Positions 1 to 13,374 are shown, counted from the stretch's first letter. The stretch: DNA of 64,000 nt from Acanthacorydalis orientalis (GCA_034766995.1 CM068318.1:8089487-8153486), one strand, 5' to 3'. Made by a program: numbers and translations. Notes: a model not told the origin generated them from the sequence alone.

Positions 1-1037
1 AATTCTAAAACTATATTCTTGAACAGATAAAAGTAATAATTAAAAAAACGTTAGATGTGTACTATCATAATGTTCTATTAAAAACGACTTTTTGTTGAAA
101 CTTGTGTTTTATATGATAATTTATTCCAGCTAATAACAATTTTGTATTGAGAATAAGTAGAAGTCTTTCAGTTTTACTTTACATTTAACTCAAAAATATT
201 TTCTACATGATTTACAACAAAAATTAATAAACTCTATTCAGTTTATTATACAATATTTAAATCTAACACAGATTTAATTCATTGCGATAGATTATTAAAT
301 ATATTTTTCCGAAAGAATAAAAAAATATATATTAGTAAAAATTGTATCGTGTAAAATAAACCACTACTTTTGTAACTCAATTACCGTCTCACTGAAAGAT
401 GCAATTCGCAATTTAATTACATTACAATTTAATAAGGTACCTTTTTTTATAGAAAATGAATGTTCACGGCAAAATGGAACACATTTCAATCCTCAAAATA
501 TATCCTATTATTTGGTCTGATGAATTCTTTGCAGAAAAATTACGGCATGTTTTGTGAGGTTACGTTTTGTTACACTTAGTACGTCTAAATACGTACTTTT
601 CTTTCATATTTCTATTCATTCACTAGTATATTCAAATTGGGAACTATTATTAATTTAAACACTAATTATGTATCTTATTTATCAATTTAAGATTGAACTT
701 TAAGCTGAGATTATTAATTTATCTTCTTTTCATTATGAAACCGATTTCTTTGAATATTTAATAAATTTCAGTTTCGGCATGTATCTAAGATTGCATAAAA
801 GAATCGTTTCACAACAATACCAAATATAAAGTTATGTTTTGAACTGAACATAGAAATTTATTACTAGACAGAAATACATTTCAACAAAGAACATATTCAA
901 AATCATAAAATTCGACATAAAAATGGATGCATTTTCTAAAATAAACATGTTTTCTGTCCTAATAACTTTAATGTTGCTTTAAGAGAATATAAGTTCTTTT
1001 TATATAATTTCGATATTTATAATTTTACAACACACGC
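1..1037. other. AT-rich non-coding sequence
   Basis: Apart from the mariner end at 417-516 I see only unique-looking AT-rich sequence with homopolymer runs. No frame of meaningful length and no exon-like composition. Confidence 0.6.
417..516 (-). mobile_element. Mariner family M2, solo 3' end
   Basis: Read on the minus strand, this segment matches the 3' end of the M2 copy at 27726-28325, including the run CATTTTGCCGTGAACATTC and the flanking ATTTCAATCC complement. A degenerate terminal repeat lies at 417-440. Nothing of the transposase beyond the last few codons remains. It is a 5'-truncated relic; the match is by eye to two other copies in the window. Confidence 0.6.
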
Positions 1038-1043
1038 ATATAT

Positions 1044-1086
<43 letters not shown>
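1038..1086. repeat. Compound (AT)n(GT)n microsatellite
   Basis: An AT tract passes directly into a GT tract, the usual product of replication slippage plus A-to-G transition in an AT array. Confidence 0.9.
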
Positions 1087-1795
1087 CATGTGTAATCATT
1101 TAAATTGTTTGAATATATTTAATATTTAGTAGCAAGTTTCTAATTAAAATTTTATTATTGAAATATGAAAAAATCGTGCTGTGAAAACATTTCTATTCGT
1201 TGTTAATTTTATTACATTAATTCACTTCCAATAAATAATAAGCGTTTCTTTCTTTAATACTCAATTAATAGTAGTCTTGTAAATGGAGTTTACAAATTTG
1301 TATTGCATGCTAAGTTTCCAGTTAATCTCATCTACATAATGAATTCAATTAAAAACGACAAATTTCGTTTGTATTAAATATCGATATAAGTTTGAACCTC
1401 TATGTTAAACGTGTTCTTGTCACGGTGTTTAAAAACTAAACAGTGTCGAAGAAATTGAATAATTTAAATATCTGTGTTTTTTTTTTTTAATAAATACAAT
1501 ACCTCCGTATCACGCGTCTCGTAACATCGGAACTTTTTTATGCTTTGTTGACGTCGCTATCGATTGAAATCAATAAGAGCTTATTTTGTGAAACGAAAAT
1601 GTAATTAAACAACAACAAAAAAAAATGTTCAGCCATTGCTTTCATAAAATACACATTTTCGTTATCGATACATATTTTGTTTTGTTAATTTAATGTAAAT
1701 TGAAAACATATGTAATTTATGTAAATTTTCAATTTATTTATTTTTAATTATGTCTATTTGAATTATATTCATCATAATATCTTTTAATAAATTTC

Positions 1796-1798
<3 letters not shown>
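1087..1798. other. AT-rich non-coding sequence with a small CpG patch
   Basis: Mostly plain AT-rich DNA. A short patch near 1500-1570 holds several CpGs (CACGCGTCTCG, GACGTCGCTATCG) and could be a regulatory fragment, but nothing proves it. Confidence 0.5.
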
Positions 1799-1862
<64 letters not shown>

Positions 1863-1872
1863 ATGTGTGTGT
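1799..1872. repeat. Compound (AT)n(GT)n microsatellite
   Basis: About 48 bases of AT followed by an interrupted GT tract. Open frames of 60-100 codons crossing it encode Ile-Tyr and His-Thr repeats and are artefacts. Confidence 0.95.
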
Positions 1873-3655
1873 ATACGTATGAATGTGTATGTGTGTGAAA
1901 TATTTCTGTGCAGTGAATATATTTTCGTTCATGGTTGAAGAACCTCTCGATATCTTTTAAGTCGTTGTTAAAACGGTGGTGTGTATCTATTTCTGTATGA
2001 ATAGTAACACAGCTAATCGTGATATCGGCACGTTCAGTCCGATTGTAGCTGATAATCGACATGGTCGAAAAATACAACAAAAAACTACTATTGTTTTATT
2101 TCACGAAAAATATATTAAAGCTCTTCTTGTGATGTATCGTAATAATAAAACGAGTGTATGTGTGGTAAACGGTTTACGATGACAAAAGTTTCTACACAAT
2201 GCACACATATATGTCACGCTCGAACGCGGCCATATGTATCTGTCTATTGAATAAAATCGTTGATTTTAATTTACAGTCGGAACTGAAATATGTTTTATTA
2301 ATATTTAATCGACCTAAACATCCATGTGTCACGTAGATTTTTATTTAAATGTTGAATGGTCATAGTGGGTGTAATAAAATAATATTTTAAGAAATTAACT
2401 CGGAAGATGGTCTATTTATTATTTTTTAAATATTATTTTTCAACATAAAACTATTTAGTTTCCATGTAAAAATTAGAGCTCTGTCTCATTTTTTCCACAC
2501 TTGTTTAAAAAAGTATGTTAAGTAATTTATATTTTTATAGGATATTATTCAGTATGCAGCAATACACTTTATGAGTTGCAAGTCACTTATTTATATTGCT
2601 TTAATAATATAAATGTAATGATTACAAGTCGATATCTCAAAATATTGCAATTATATTATACATTTTTCTACTATTCATACGAACCAATAACATTATAACT
2701 GCTTATATTTTATAAATACAACACTAAAATTTCATATATGAATACATATTTTTTCATACACATTGTAATATTTTAAATAACATGTTTAAAGTACTTAAAC
2801 GGTAAGAGCAGAGCGATTATCGTGTTTAACGGTGACTAATATGTTGTATGTTTGAATCTTACTTTATGACATGTCATTTTTCATTAAGAAAACGATTGTT
2901 CAAATGCTCGTTAGTCTTCAATCTTGATATGAATAATGTTATACTTTTATTTCAGTTTAACATACTTTATTAAACAATAAAAAAAATACTCCGCAATTTG
3001 AAAATAAGTTATAAAGGTCATTTGTTTAGTAAGAATTATTTAACATTTTACATTATTTCATTCTTACACAGTACTTCAACATCATCATCTTCTAGTATAT
3101 CTGAAGCTCTCAGTTTGAAATCTACCTAAGAATGATATAAATTAAAACCGGGCTTAAAAGAAAAAAACTCGCACATGACCTATAAGATTTATATATTTTA
3201 GAATAATGATCGAATAATGAAAAATAAACAGGAAAATAATACACTGAAGAAAACCATAATTTTTCCATAATATTTTTCACTAAATAACTAAATTCACTTT
3301 CACAAATAAATTCAATACTCATCCCAGAAACCATAAAATAGATTAATAATTAATTGTTAATCATTTTTTGACTGTTTGTGCGTACTTTGATTACAATGTT
3401 ATGTAGAGATCCTCAAATAGACAAAGCACAGAAAAATCTGATTGATTTTTATCAGTCAGATCAGAGTTCTTTTTCAATATCTTGTCACTAAAAATTGGCG
3501 TATTTAATACTTACAGAAAGATATTAAACAGAAAAAATTATAATAGAAGGAATCATAAATAGATTTAATTTTTAATTATTATTCAACTATTCTCTTCTAC
3601 GCTGTTTAATTAATATACCAGTCATTTTTTAATTTTAAGTAAAGTAAATTTTTAT

Positions 3656-3698
<43 letters not shown>

Positions 3699-4633
3699 GC
3701 AATTTTAATCATTCTGTTACAACTCCTTTTATTACTCTAATTTCCCATTAACAGAATTTGCATGTAATACAGTTTGATGATTGCAATTGTATATATTATA
3801 TTAACCTATCTATATATGTGTTTGTATATATATATATATTCTTTATTTGTTACAAGTTTTAATTGATAATTTGCAAATTGTAATAGAATAACAACGTGCA
3901 TTACTAAATGATTAATTTATGCTCCATAATATCGTTCAATTAAACACATTTTACTACATTTGTAATCGTATCTGTATGCTAAACACTAAAATAGAATAAT
4001 AAATTGAAATTAGAGCAAAAATTCATTTTGAATAGTTATTTAAATCATGTAAAATTTCATTAGAACGAACAATTCGCGTGATATTTGTTTTATATTATTT
4101 ATAATAATGAAATTCATACAAAATACAACAGAAACAATTGTATCTACAGTATGAAATAAATTACTAGTAAATGTTTTACAGTCTATTTGTGTTCGCATCA
4201 TAAATAATTTAATTTCTATACAAGCGCACGAATAAATAGTCATGTTTTTTGAAACATAATAATGTAGTCGAATAATAATTGAAATTGAAATAAAACAGAC
4301 TGAAATAATATCGAATGTTTTTCACAAATGAGTTAAATTAGTGGTGAAATCTTTCAACCGCGACGAATGTTTCATTTAGGTTCGTAATTTGAATTTCAAC
4401 AAGTTTTACCATGTTTGGCGATGATATTAGAGAACAGATGAGTTAGTTATGACAATTTTTTTAAATTTTTTTAATGAAATTAAGAGTTTGTTTATAAATC
4501 ATAGAGTTTATGTATGAAAATACTTTTCTACCATAGTTTTTAAGATTGTTTCTAATTTCATTTTTACAAAGGAATTCTTCATTTCCTCTGGACAGATTAT
4601 AGATCATGCAAGAAGAATTTGTGCTTAATAAGC
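1873..4633. other. AT-rich non-coding sequence
   Basis: No gene or recognisable transposon. It holds AT microsatellites at 3660-3696 and 3819-3838 and a moderately CpG-containing stretch at 1960-2240. The few 60-70 codon frames have no ATG-linked protein-like pattern and are what chance gives at this length. Confidence 0.55.
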
Positions 4634-4945
4634 AGCTGAATATTCTCAGAAATAAAATTCTATTCATTCAAAAAACACAAAAAAATATTTCTGATCAAAA
4701 ATGTCTAGTAGTTGATTATTGATCAATTTTGATTTTACTTATCCACATTTCGAGTACAGTTCGATCATCTTTACGGAAGAAACGTTTGATTTTTTAACTT
4801 TTTCAATATTTTAACTCTTTGAGAAAGATATAATTGAAATCGAGGTACATTTAATCAAGAATATCAATAATTGAATATTTTTGATCGGAAAAAATGTTTG
4901 TGGTTTACGGATGAGTGAAAAATTAATTTATGAAATTTCTTTTAT
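4634..4945. mobile_element. Fold-back MITE FB-1, both arms
   Basis: The left arm (about 4634-4760) carries TTTCTGATCAAAAATG and GATTATTGATCA. The right arm (about 4860-4945) carries the same block inverted: CAATAATTGAATATTTTTGA, then GTTTGTGGTTTACGG and GAGTGAAAAATT. The arms flank a spacer of roughly 100 bases, giving a fold-back element of about 300 bases. The block recurs in about sixteen other places in this window. No coding content. Confidence 0.65.
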
Positions 4946-5473
4946 ATTTAAATAAAAGTGTAATAATAGAGAAAGACTTAGTCGCAAAATTATAATTAAT
5001 AAAAAAAAAACATTCAATTCAATATTAAACATAAATTTATAAAAATATGACATACATAAATTTGTAAACAACTTCATATAAGCGAAATTTATAATTATAA
5101 TATGTCATGAAATTTAAAAATTCTATCGTTACTACTACAGTGGTTATTTTACATTGGACAGGTAACAAAATTATTAAAACTCTCGTGACAGCACATTAAT
5201 TATTTTTTTTGTTATATCTCAGTACATGTGTTTAACATAAAAAAACATGAAACTGAATTTTTAAAAAGTAATCTCGACACCTCTAGCCTGTAAACAAATA
5301 ATTCTGTATGAATTTGTCTATTTTGCCAGACGAATAAAATGTTGAATGGTCATATAAAAAAGTACTATTTTTTTATTATCTATTCAATACAAAAAAAAAA
5401 TATTATAATTGAGAAAACATGCTCTAAAGATTTAACACTGAATGCATATGGATAAAAATTTCAAAATTTTATT

Positions 5474-5528
<55 letters not shown>

Positions 5529-6368
5529 GTGTACCTTTTTATGTTATTTGATACGTCGGACCAGTCGAGAGATAACCGCAAACTAATTAAATATTCTGTA
5601 CACATTTTAAAATCATTATATGACATCGATAAGGAAATAATATTTTACTCTTCCATTTAATTATATTTGATCGAATATTATGTTTCCGTCGTAAAATAAA
5701 CAAACCTCAACGGAAATTCAATAAATACTGTTTTATTTAAAAGGGATGTCACTTGCAATTCGATTATACTTAAAATATTTTATTGAGTATTTTATCGTAA
5801 ATAAATTTTTAATAAGCTTACCGACTCGTATTTTTGTTCAGTTCTCTGTATCAAGTTTAAAATGTATATAGATTGACTATTTATTTTTAGATCTTAATAA
5901 ATTAAATATTTATCTAAAATTAATTAATTAATTAAATAAGAATTATTCGTTTATTTGTGGTTACTTGTAAGGAAGTGTATTATTGCATCGATTGAGATAA
6001 ATGTTAAAAATTAATTAATTAATTAAAACTTGTTGTGAATTAATTAATAAATGATTTACTCTCTATTTATTTGCAAAGGTAATTTAACAATTCAGTAGTA
6101 TTGTAAATTGACAGTCGTGCCAAGAGATACAATTTTTGTATAAGATTTTATAATAAAGTTATATTTTCAATGTTTTCTAGAATGTTTATCCGTACTTATA
6201 TTTAAAGTTGCAAATTAAATAATGAGAAATATTTTCAATGAAATATGTTTATTTATTTAAATTAATTATTGACATGGATTATCTAACAATTCCTCTCCTA
6301 TTAGTATTTAAGTTAGTTTACTGTTGAAAACAGTTGTAATAATTTTATTAAATTACAGGTATGAAGAA
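4946..6368. other. AT-rich non-coding sequence with TTAA-repeat tracts
   Basis: Holds the microsatellite at 5477-5531 and two near-identical TTAATTAATTAATTAA tracts near 5917-5935 and 6009-6027. No gene or transposon recognised. Confidence 0.55.
5477..5531. repeat. (AT)n microsatellite with ATGT tail
   Basis: About 40 bases of AT pass into GTAT repeats. The 64- and 72-codon frames across it are Tyr-Ile artefacts. Confidence 0.95.
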
Positions 6369-6620
6369 TACAGCTTTGGTATTGTGACTAACTTTGCTTT
6401 TCCAAACGAATTTTTCTCTGGTTCCATAAATAATTTTTTTTCTAGTCACAAATGTTCTTTAAATGATTATTGTTATACTCTAAACCTCTAAAAATGATGG
6501 TACCATCACGTTAATGCACATAAGAAAAAATCAAAGTTGATCATTAATAATTTATTGAACATATTGATCAGAATTTTTGTGTGGTATATGGGATGAGAGA
6601 AAAAAATATTTCTGTAATAC
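6369..6620. mobile_element. Fold-back MITE FB-1, near-complete
   Basis: The left end TACAGCTTTGGTATTGTGAC matches the terminal consensus TACAGTTCTGGCACTGTGGC. The left core has CACAAATGTTCTTTAAATG. The right arm from about 6490 has AAAATGATGGTACCATCACG, then GATCATTAATAATTTATTG and TTGATCAGAATTTTTGTG. The right terminus is eroded, so the end is approximate. Confidence 0.6.
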
Positions 6621-7717
6621 ACATATGAAATATATGAATATTGAAGTAGATAATAGTTGAAAGTTGTTCAAGCTTATAAAAACAAACCAAAATAACTTTA
6701 AGAAATGAACCAAAGATCGACTGATTCGTAGAAATACCACAATTGACTGACTGACATTCACCTAATTTAATAAAGCAAGATACTAATATAAAAATGTATC
6801 TATTAATAAAGGTAAATATTTACAGCTAGTAATTTCATGAAATTGAGAAAAGATAAAATTAAATTTTGTTCACACAAGCATTAAAAATCTGTATAGATTA
6901 AAATAAAATACTTATAAGTTCTAATTTCATGCTTTGTAGATTTTTAATCTGAATAAAAATATTTCTGGATGTAAATTTCTATTTATTTGTTAAAAATTAA
7001 TTGTGTCTAGAACTAATCTGTTGATAAAATTTAATCTCTCTCTCTATATATATATATATTTTTTTTTCTTAGAATTCAATGAATATCATTTTATTGATAT
7101 TCACTATTTTTATATAAGAGCATGATTTATAAGTATTAGTTCTAAAACATTTCCCATCTCTAATATAAATTAATAAACAGTAAATTAAGCAAAAAAGAAA
7201 ATATAGCAACGAAAACAAGCAAACCATCCATTGGTCCCACTGGGAAAAAAGCAACAGTAGGAAAACGCTGCCAGGTATTCAATATTGAACAACTCTGCTA
7301 GGTTATATTAAAAAATTATCTGAATAGTGGTTAAATAATTCTACAATTTATGTTATTTATCATCAATTAAGAAAATTGTAAGCTTTGAAATCGATACTCA
7401 CAAAATGTTTACTATTAATCAAATAATTCACAGTTGACTATTATAAAATTCGATTTAATATTTATAAACACAGAGAGAGATAAAAAAAACAGCAGGTAGT
7501 ATGTTTTTTAGTTTATATATTATTAAAATAATTTTATCGTTTATATAAAATAATAATAATATAGTTTATATATTATATAAAAAAAATGTTTACACATTAC
7601 AAAATATATATACAAATTGAAATATAGTAAATAAAAAAATATTTTGTGTTAAAGTACTCTCATTATTGTTTAAAAATCTATATTATTCATAAATAATTGA
7701 TCGACTTAAAAATTATA
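6621..7717. other. AT-rich non-coding sequence
   Basis: A CT/AT microsatellite lies at about 7036-7060. No gene or transposon recognised. Confidence 0.55.
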
Positions 7718-8247
7718 TAAGGTGTAAAAATTACTTCTGTGGCTCATAACTGAATTTGTTTAAAATTCAAATATTTCCTCGTCGTTTTAGGATTTTTAAG
7801 TGGCAAGCTTAAAATTTAAAACATTATATATCTTATACAAGCAGTTAGTATAACCTCATAAAATATTAGTGAACACAATGGCAGTATATTAGGCATTCCA
7901 GTTAAAAAAATACTGGAATAAATACTGTAATAAAACTATACTTTTCTCATTCCAGTCAAAAAAAATGTTGCCGAAGTAGCGAGAATGATTTGTTCAGCTT
8001 TGAAGGAAGGTGTTGTGACACGTAAAACGTGCAAAAAATGGTAAAACAGTGAAAGGGGTCAGAAAATGCATAACGACTTCATTGGCTCAAAGCTGTCATA
8101 TTTTTTTCGACAGTTACCCGACAGACGGAGTAAAGTTATACAAAACAATGGCGATATTTTGAGTATTTGAATGTATCCCATTTTTCTGTAGACATTCATA
8201 TTCTATAAAAAAGACACTGAATTAATTTGTGCACGTAATACTTATTT
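7718..8247 (+). mobile_element. Internally deleted mariner, family M2
   Basis: The left terminal repeat (TAAGGTGTAAAAATTACTTC) and right terminal repeat (GAATTAATTTGTGCACGTAA) are inverted relatives. A frame from about 7960 reads VAEVARMICSALKEGVV then TRKTCKKW, the pattern of a mariner first helix-turn-helix, and stops where the family has WF. Soon after, near 8105-8160, a frame reads LPDRRSKVIQNNGDIL, matching the C-terminal LPxRWxKVIxNxGxYF motif of mariner transposases. The second helix-turn-helix and the DD(D) catalytic core are absent. Stops and the deletion make it a dead, non-autonomous copy; the layout matches the copy at 27726. Confidence 0.75.
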
Positions 8248-8284
8248 TTGCAAGCTGTAAATCAAAAATATCTATCTATACAAT

Positions 8285-8460
8285 TTTCTGTACTTTTATA
8301 CTCTCAATATTGTAAAATTGGTATGAAAAACAAAATAAGTAGTAACTAGAAATGATCAATTATTCGACATTTTTGAGGAGAAAATTTTCAGAGGTGAGTG
8401 AAGCTGGTAAAAAATTATTTTATAGAAATGAATTGAACCACAACGTTAAAAATGATATTC
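8285..8460 (-). mobile_element. Fold-back MITE FB-1, one arm
   Basis: Right-arm sequence: TTTTCTGTACTTTTATACTC, AATGATCAATTATTCGACAT, then GAGGTGAGTGAAG and AAATGAATTGAACCACAA. It lies just downstream of the mariner relic at 7718-8247. The left arm is not recognisable. Confidence 0.5.
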
Positions 8461-9730
8461 CAATATTATAATGAATAAATAATAATTTAAAAAAATCAAT
8501 TAATTATGAATTGAATTGTTAAATAATATTTATTCGAGTTAATACAAAACAACATGAATCGTTTTTTTTTCTTTATCCATCATTGTGATTCAATAATAAC
8601 ATATAATTAATATAATATTATACAAATTGTGCGCACGTTTTAATCTTAATAAAGTATAATATATAATTAATAAAAAAATTTTTTCATTTCAAAATAATCT
8701 GTTTTACCGATTTACTAAAATTAAAAATAATTCAAAGTTTACCATTATCGAAAATATTTATAATAAATAAATATACGCACAATCGCAATGATAAATGAAA
8801 ATTATAATAATTTGAAAAACAAATTTTCAAGACAGAAAGCTAAAATAATAGTTGATTTTGTGCTGAAACAAATTAGTAAATCAAATCTGACAGAATTCTA
8901 ATGTTCATACATAATAATCGAAGACCAATAACCAGTTTTTAAATATTTTATGCAAAAAAAGTTTCTAGTCTAAAGTGTGAACGAAAAAATCAATTCTAAA
9001 ATCACATTAGTGATTACGATTTTTTGTATTCAGGTATTTCCTTATACTTTTTACTGACTATTTGATGATTAAAAAATACTTGTGAAAAAAATTAAAAAAT
9101 TATGACAAAACAATGATAAGTTAACAAGTAATGATTATTTCGAAAAAAATAATATTTCTGATAAGACAAGAATTATATCCAATGTTAATAATTATTTCTC
9201 TGTTTAAGATAAATCATATGCAACAGCAGAAGTTTACTTTAGAATTATACTAACAGATTTCTCAAATTCACTATTTTTTACTGAAAACATCTAGAGAAGA
9301 AAAGAACAATTCCAAGCTACAAAATTTAAATTCATTCCAAACTCACATACCTCTATTAAATATGCAATTTTCACCAAAATTCTCTATAATCTTCACATTC
9401 ATTTTTTTAATTATACATACGTTTATCTCTAAAAATTCAATCGTGCTTTAGAATGCTTAATATCTATTTAATATATAACGAGCAAATTTTATCCCCAATT
9501 ATTTAATACGACACGTTTTATAAAACCTATTAAATCCCACACAGTACTTTAAGGGTCTCACAAATGTTATCTAAGCTCTTTCTTTCACTTTCGAATCATA
9601 ACGCTTAATTGTCCTCATTATAAAATTTAAAACACTTAAGAGTTTTACTAATCATTTTACATATGCACATATTTGATATTTTCACAAAGTAAGTTAAAAA
9701 GAATTTTATTTTATGGTCCTATATATATAT
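8461..9730. other. AT-rich non-coding sequence
   Basis: Plain AT-rich sequence with homopolymer runs. I see no gene, transposon or long tandem repeat in it. Confidence 0.55.
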
Positions 9731-9948
9731 AGAGAGAGAGAGAGAGAGATTCAATTTAGGCTTTCACATGAAAGTATTGAAAGGAGGCACAAGGGCTAAG
9801 AAAAGTGATGTTATTTTTTATTTAGTATTTTAGTTCAAACCAATACTAAAATATAATTGAACTAAAATACTAAATGAGGGATAACAAGTTTTTTTTAAGT
9901 TTTGTTTTTTTTTTAATATTTTTGTGTCGAATCCTACGTTGAATCATT

Positions 9949-9966
<18 letters not shown>
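9731..9966. mobile_element. MITE-2 copy 1
   Basis: Inverted ends: GATTCAATTTAGGCTTTCAC at 9748 on the left and, inverted on the right, GATTCAACGTAGGATTCGAC near 9945. Outside these the left flank is a GA tract (9731-9748) and the right flank a CT tract (9948-9965), so the stem continues through complementary microsatellite arms. Both sides then run into TA repeats. Inside, 9821-9838 and 9857-9874 form a perfect 18-base inverted repeat. No coding capacity. Confidence 0.8.

Positions 9967-9992
<26 letters not shown>
9966..9992. repeat. (AT)n microsatellite
   Basis: AT tract directly abutting the CT arm of MITE-2 copy 1. A matching short AT tract flanks the GA arm at 9718-9730. Confidence 0.9.
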
Positions 9993-9995
<3 letters not shown>

Positions 9996-10494
9996 ATTAT
10001 ATCAAAATAAAATCAATTAAATTCCACTTGTACGAACCATTAAAACAAACTGGATTTAAACAAGATTTAATTAAATCAGAGACTCGATAATAAATCGCAC
10101 AGTCACCTGAAAATATGTCATCAACAGTGTCAGTTTTATCTATCAAGGTTAATACAATGTTCCAAACTGGAATATAAAAAAATATTCGATTCAAATTAAA
10201 ACCGATGCTATCAAAATCTCTTTGATACAATATTTTGTTGAATAATAAACCTAAAAGTGTAACTCTATCAAGTGTACAAAATTAAAACTGGATACAAATA
10301 TCACAAAAATGAACACGATTCCAATATATTTAGATACAAAAATAATTTTAATAATTATTTAAATTTTGTTTAATCAAAACATATGTTGCAAGCATACACG
10401 AGAATTTGTTTTAATTCAAATTCTATTGGAGATGTAAATTATACATATTTTTTGTTTGGCGTAAAAACCAACATAAATTTTTCAACACACATTT

Positions 10495-10540
<46 letters not shown>

Positions 10541-11840
10541 AGAGAGGATGTTCACATATGTACAACTCATTTACTTTTTAAAAAATAAGTGAAATGTAAT
10601 TAATCAATTCATTTAATTATAATTCGTATATTAAAAGTATATATTAAAACATGAATAATTTATTAAAATAAATATGAATTGAAAATACGTAATACTTAAT
10701 CAAACGAATAATTTATAAAAAAAATGCCTGAAACCGAAAACTGAATTCTATTCAAATCACGTTTACCCATTTATAATTTCGAACCAGACTCCGCCAGGTA
10801 ACAAATATCATCGGAACACTGGAATGACTCTATTACATTTCAAATATTCTCGAAAATTAAATGGATACAAATCGGTAGATTATATGTACCGACAACAAAT
10901 AAAATAGATGTGACTAAAAAATAACAAGGTACAAATTACCGTTTACCTGAAAACGAGGATGTCTTATACATGCGTTCAGTGCCGATGAGTGAAATAAACT
11001 GTAAACTGGTTTGTCGACAAGTCGAATAAATGTATCTGATATATTGGAATATTTAATGTAAGAATTGTATATTGTTTAATAATTTATACTGAGCGTATTC
11101 GTGTATTGACAGTTTTACGTTAAAAGGTTTATTATTTTCACGTGTGAGTTATTTATGATGTGCTTTACATAAATTATTATAATGATTTTTGCAAATTATT
11201 CAGCTACCTTGTTAGATATCCGTAGTGTTTTTTTAGTCGTGATTTTTATTTGTGATAAATAAATAAATTACATTATTTATGTGTTTGAAATTCTCTCTGA
11301 AAGATAATCGTTTGTTTAATCCCATCCATGTATTCAACAAACATAAAATACCTATACATATATTTGTTTATTTATATATGCGAATTTAAAATTTATACTA
11401 TTGTCAAATTTAATTAGAGATAATCTTTTTAATAAACAAGTTACAAGAAGGTTGATTTCTTTCGGCATGTTGAATCAAATATTTGGCTTTCTTGTTTAAA
11501 CGTTTTCAGAGTCAATTAAATGAATCAGAGTTTATAATTAAATTGAATTCGATAAATATAACTGAGTAATATGCGCGGATTACTTATTTGACTTCGAAAT
11601 TATTTCTATTTTTCTTCTTATTTCGAACAGTCAGAGTCAAATGATTGAAAAACTCGTATGAGAAGATTTAGAAGAATGAAGATAACTCACAATTTTAGTT
11701 CGTATATTTGAATTATTTATGTGGTATCCACCACGATCGAACCATCATACCCTAGTAATCCTTAATCTTATATCTTCCGGTTAAAGTTTTACATGTTACT
11801 TATAAAATCAATATAAGGATCAGAATCTCTATATGGGCAT

Positions 11841-11875
<35 letters not shown>

Positions 11876-11907
11876 TATATTAATCTTATAAGGCATATAA
11901 AATGACA
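9993..11907. other. AT-rich non-coding sequence with a CpG patch
   Basis: Holds AT/GT microsatellites at 10500-10540 and 11841-11875 and a slightly GC-richer patch at 10760-11020 with several CpGs. A frame on the minus strand at 9997-10230 has no recognisable domain. No gene is supported. Confidence 0.5.
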
Positions 11908-12330
11908 AGGTGTGGTTCTGATTCAATTACAGCTTTCAGATGACCATTATGAACTGAAGAAGGATGTCCGCTACCTTCTTTATCTTCAAGACTCTCGTTC
12001 CCAGTACGAAATTTTTGGAACCATCATTGCACCGTACATTCTTTAACAGTACTCACACCAAAAGCACCGTTTAGGTTAAGAGCAGTTCCTGCTCCTTTAT
12101 CATCCGTTTCGAACTGACAAAAAATGCTTTTATTTGATTTTTTTCAATATTTAATTCAATATCCCAATCTGAAGCTAAATTAATAATAAAACGAAAGTCG
12201 ATTTTACAGACCGAAGAGTGTACTTTAAATTGATATTAACATGAACACGATTAAATGACACTTTTATTGAGAAAAAATTCAGCTTAGAGTACATAAAACA
12301 GAAACCGCAATTGTTTTCCTACGAACATAA
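11908..12330 (-). mobile_element. Truncated mariner, family M1
   Basis: Read on the minus strand it starts at the 5' terminal repeat (complement of CGCAATTGTTTTCCTACGAA at 12307-12326), followed by TA at 12331. The minus-strand frame follows the first DNA-binding domain of a Hsmar1/cecropia-type transposase (GAFGVSTVKECTVQ, then WFQKFRTGNESLEDKEGSG) but has a stop where the family has the first Trp of QxWF, plus other damage. Homology stops near 11908 inside the linker, so the second helix-turn-helix, the core and the 3' terminal repeat are missing. Confidence 0.75.
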
Positions 12331-12969
12331 TACTTTTCGACAAAATATATGTTTACTAAATAAAAGGTTAAGTTTAAATCATCTTTATGTTATTGAGCAA
12401 TGAATACAAACTTCTTGAAAAAATCACAGAATTTTCAAAAGGATATCTCAAGAGGATAAAATATTAGAAACAGACTTTTGCACTGATCTAATATCCGATA
12501 ATAGAACATCTAAAATACAATGTCAGTCATTGTAAAGCGGATATTAATTTATGTAGTTATTTCCTCATCCCGAAAATGAAAATGAACGGAAGACCTATAG
12601 TGTACATGCCTCCACCGATAAAGCCAATTATATCCTTAAAAAAAATCGTAACAGAGACGCACACACATTTCCACACCGCAACCACTATGGTGCCGTACTC
12701 AATTATTAATCATTAACAAAAAAAAAAAATCCTACACATACTTTTATCTCCGTCGTAATTTATTTATACGCGTACAGCACCTCGTGAAATATATAAATAA
12801 TTCTTTAATTTATAGCATCTGTCGAAATAATAAAATAAATGCACGGTAATAAACAAGATGAAAATAAAACCGTTGTGCACTGTTGAGAGCAATACAAATT
12901 TCCATATTTTCACCGCAATAATAAAATACCCGAGAAATTAGTAGCGATTTGTCAAACTCAAGATAAAAA
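12331..12969. other. AT-rich non-coding sequence
   Basis: Unique-looking sequence with no recognised gene. GC content rises gradually towards the island that follows. Confidence 0.5.
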
Positions 12970-13140
12970 TCACGCGCTCTTTGTTCAGCGAACGCGTTCA
13001 GTTATTGGGGACGATGTGATAAATGCACGGTTGTGATTCGTTGTTATGTTGTTGTTGAGTATTTTCATAGGCGGCATCCGTTTTCGTTCGCCGTCAAAAG
13101 CGGAGCCGTTATATGCGTCGCTGTAACGATTGAATTAAAT
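12970..13140. other. CpG-containing island, candidate exon or regulatory element
   Basis: A stretch of about 170 bases with many CpGs (CACGCGCTC, CAGCGAACGCG, CGTTCGCCGTC, GCGTCGCTGTAACG) in sharp contrast to both flanks. No convincing open frame runs through it. It may be a promoter, enhancer or untranslated exon; composition is the only evidence. Confidence 0.35.
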
Positions 13141-13367
13141 TCACATTTATTTATTTAACGTTATTTATTTTTTAATTAAAATACATATTTTTAATAATAT
13201 CGAATATTTTATCTGGCGAATTATTAACTTTATTCTTTTTCGCAACCGAAAATAAACACTGCGGATAATTCGTTTTATTTAATTACATTTTTTTTAATTC
13301 GTCATAAAAATATTTTAAATGTATCAGATCATTTCACGAAGAAGAATAATTTCAATGTGACAACTTT

Positions 13368-13374
<7 letters not shown>

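Noticed and set aside
2348..5354. Shared AATGTTGAATGGTCATA at 2348-2364 and 5338-5354
   Set aside because: The 17-base match does not extend clearly on either side; two copies alone are not enough to call a repeat family.
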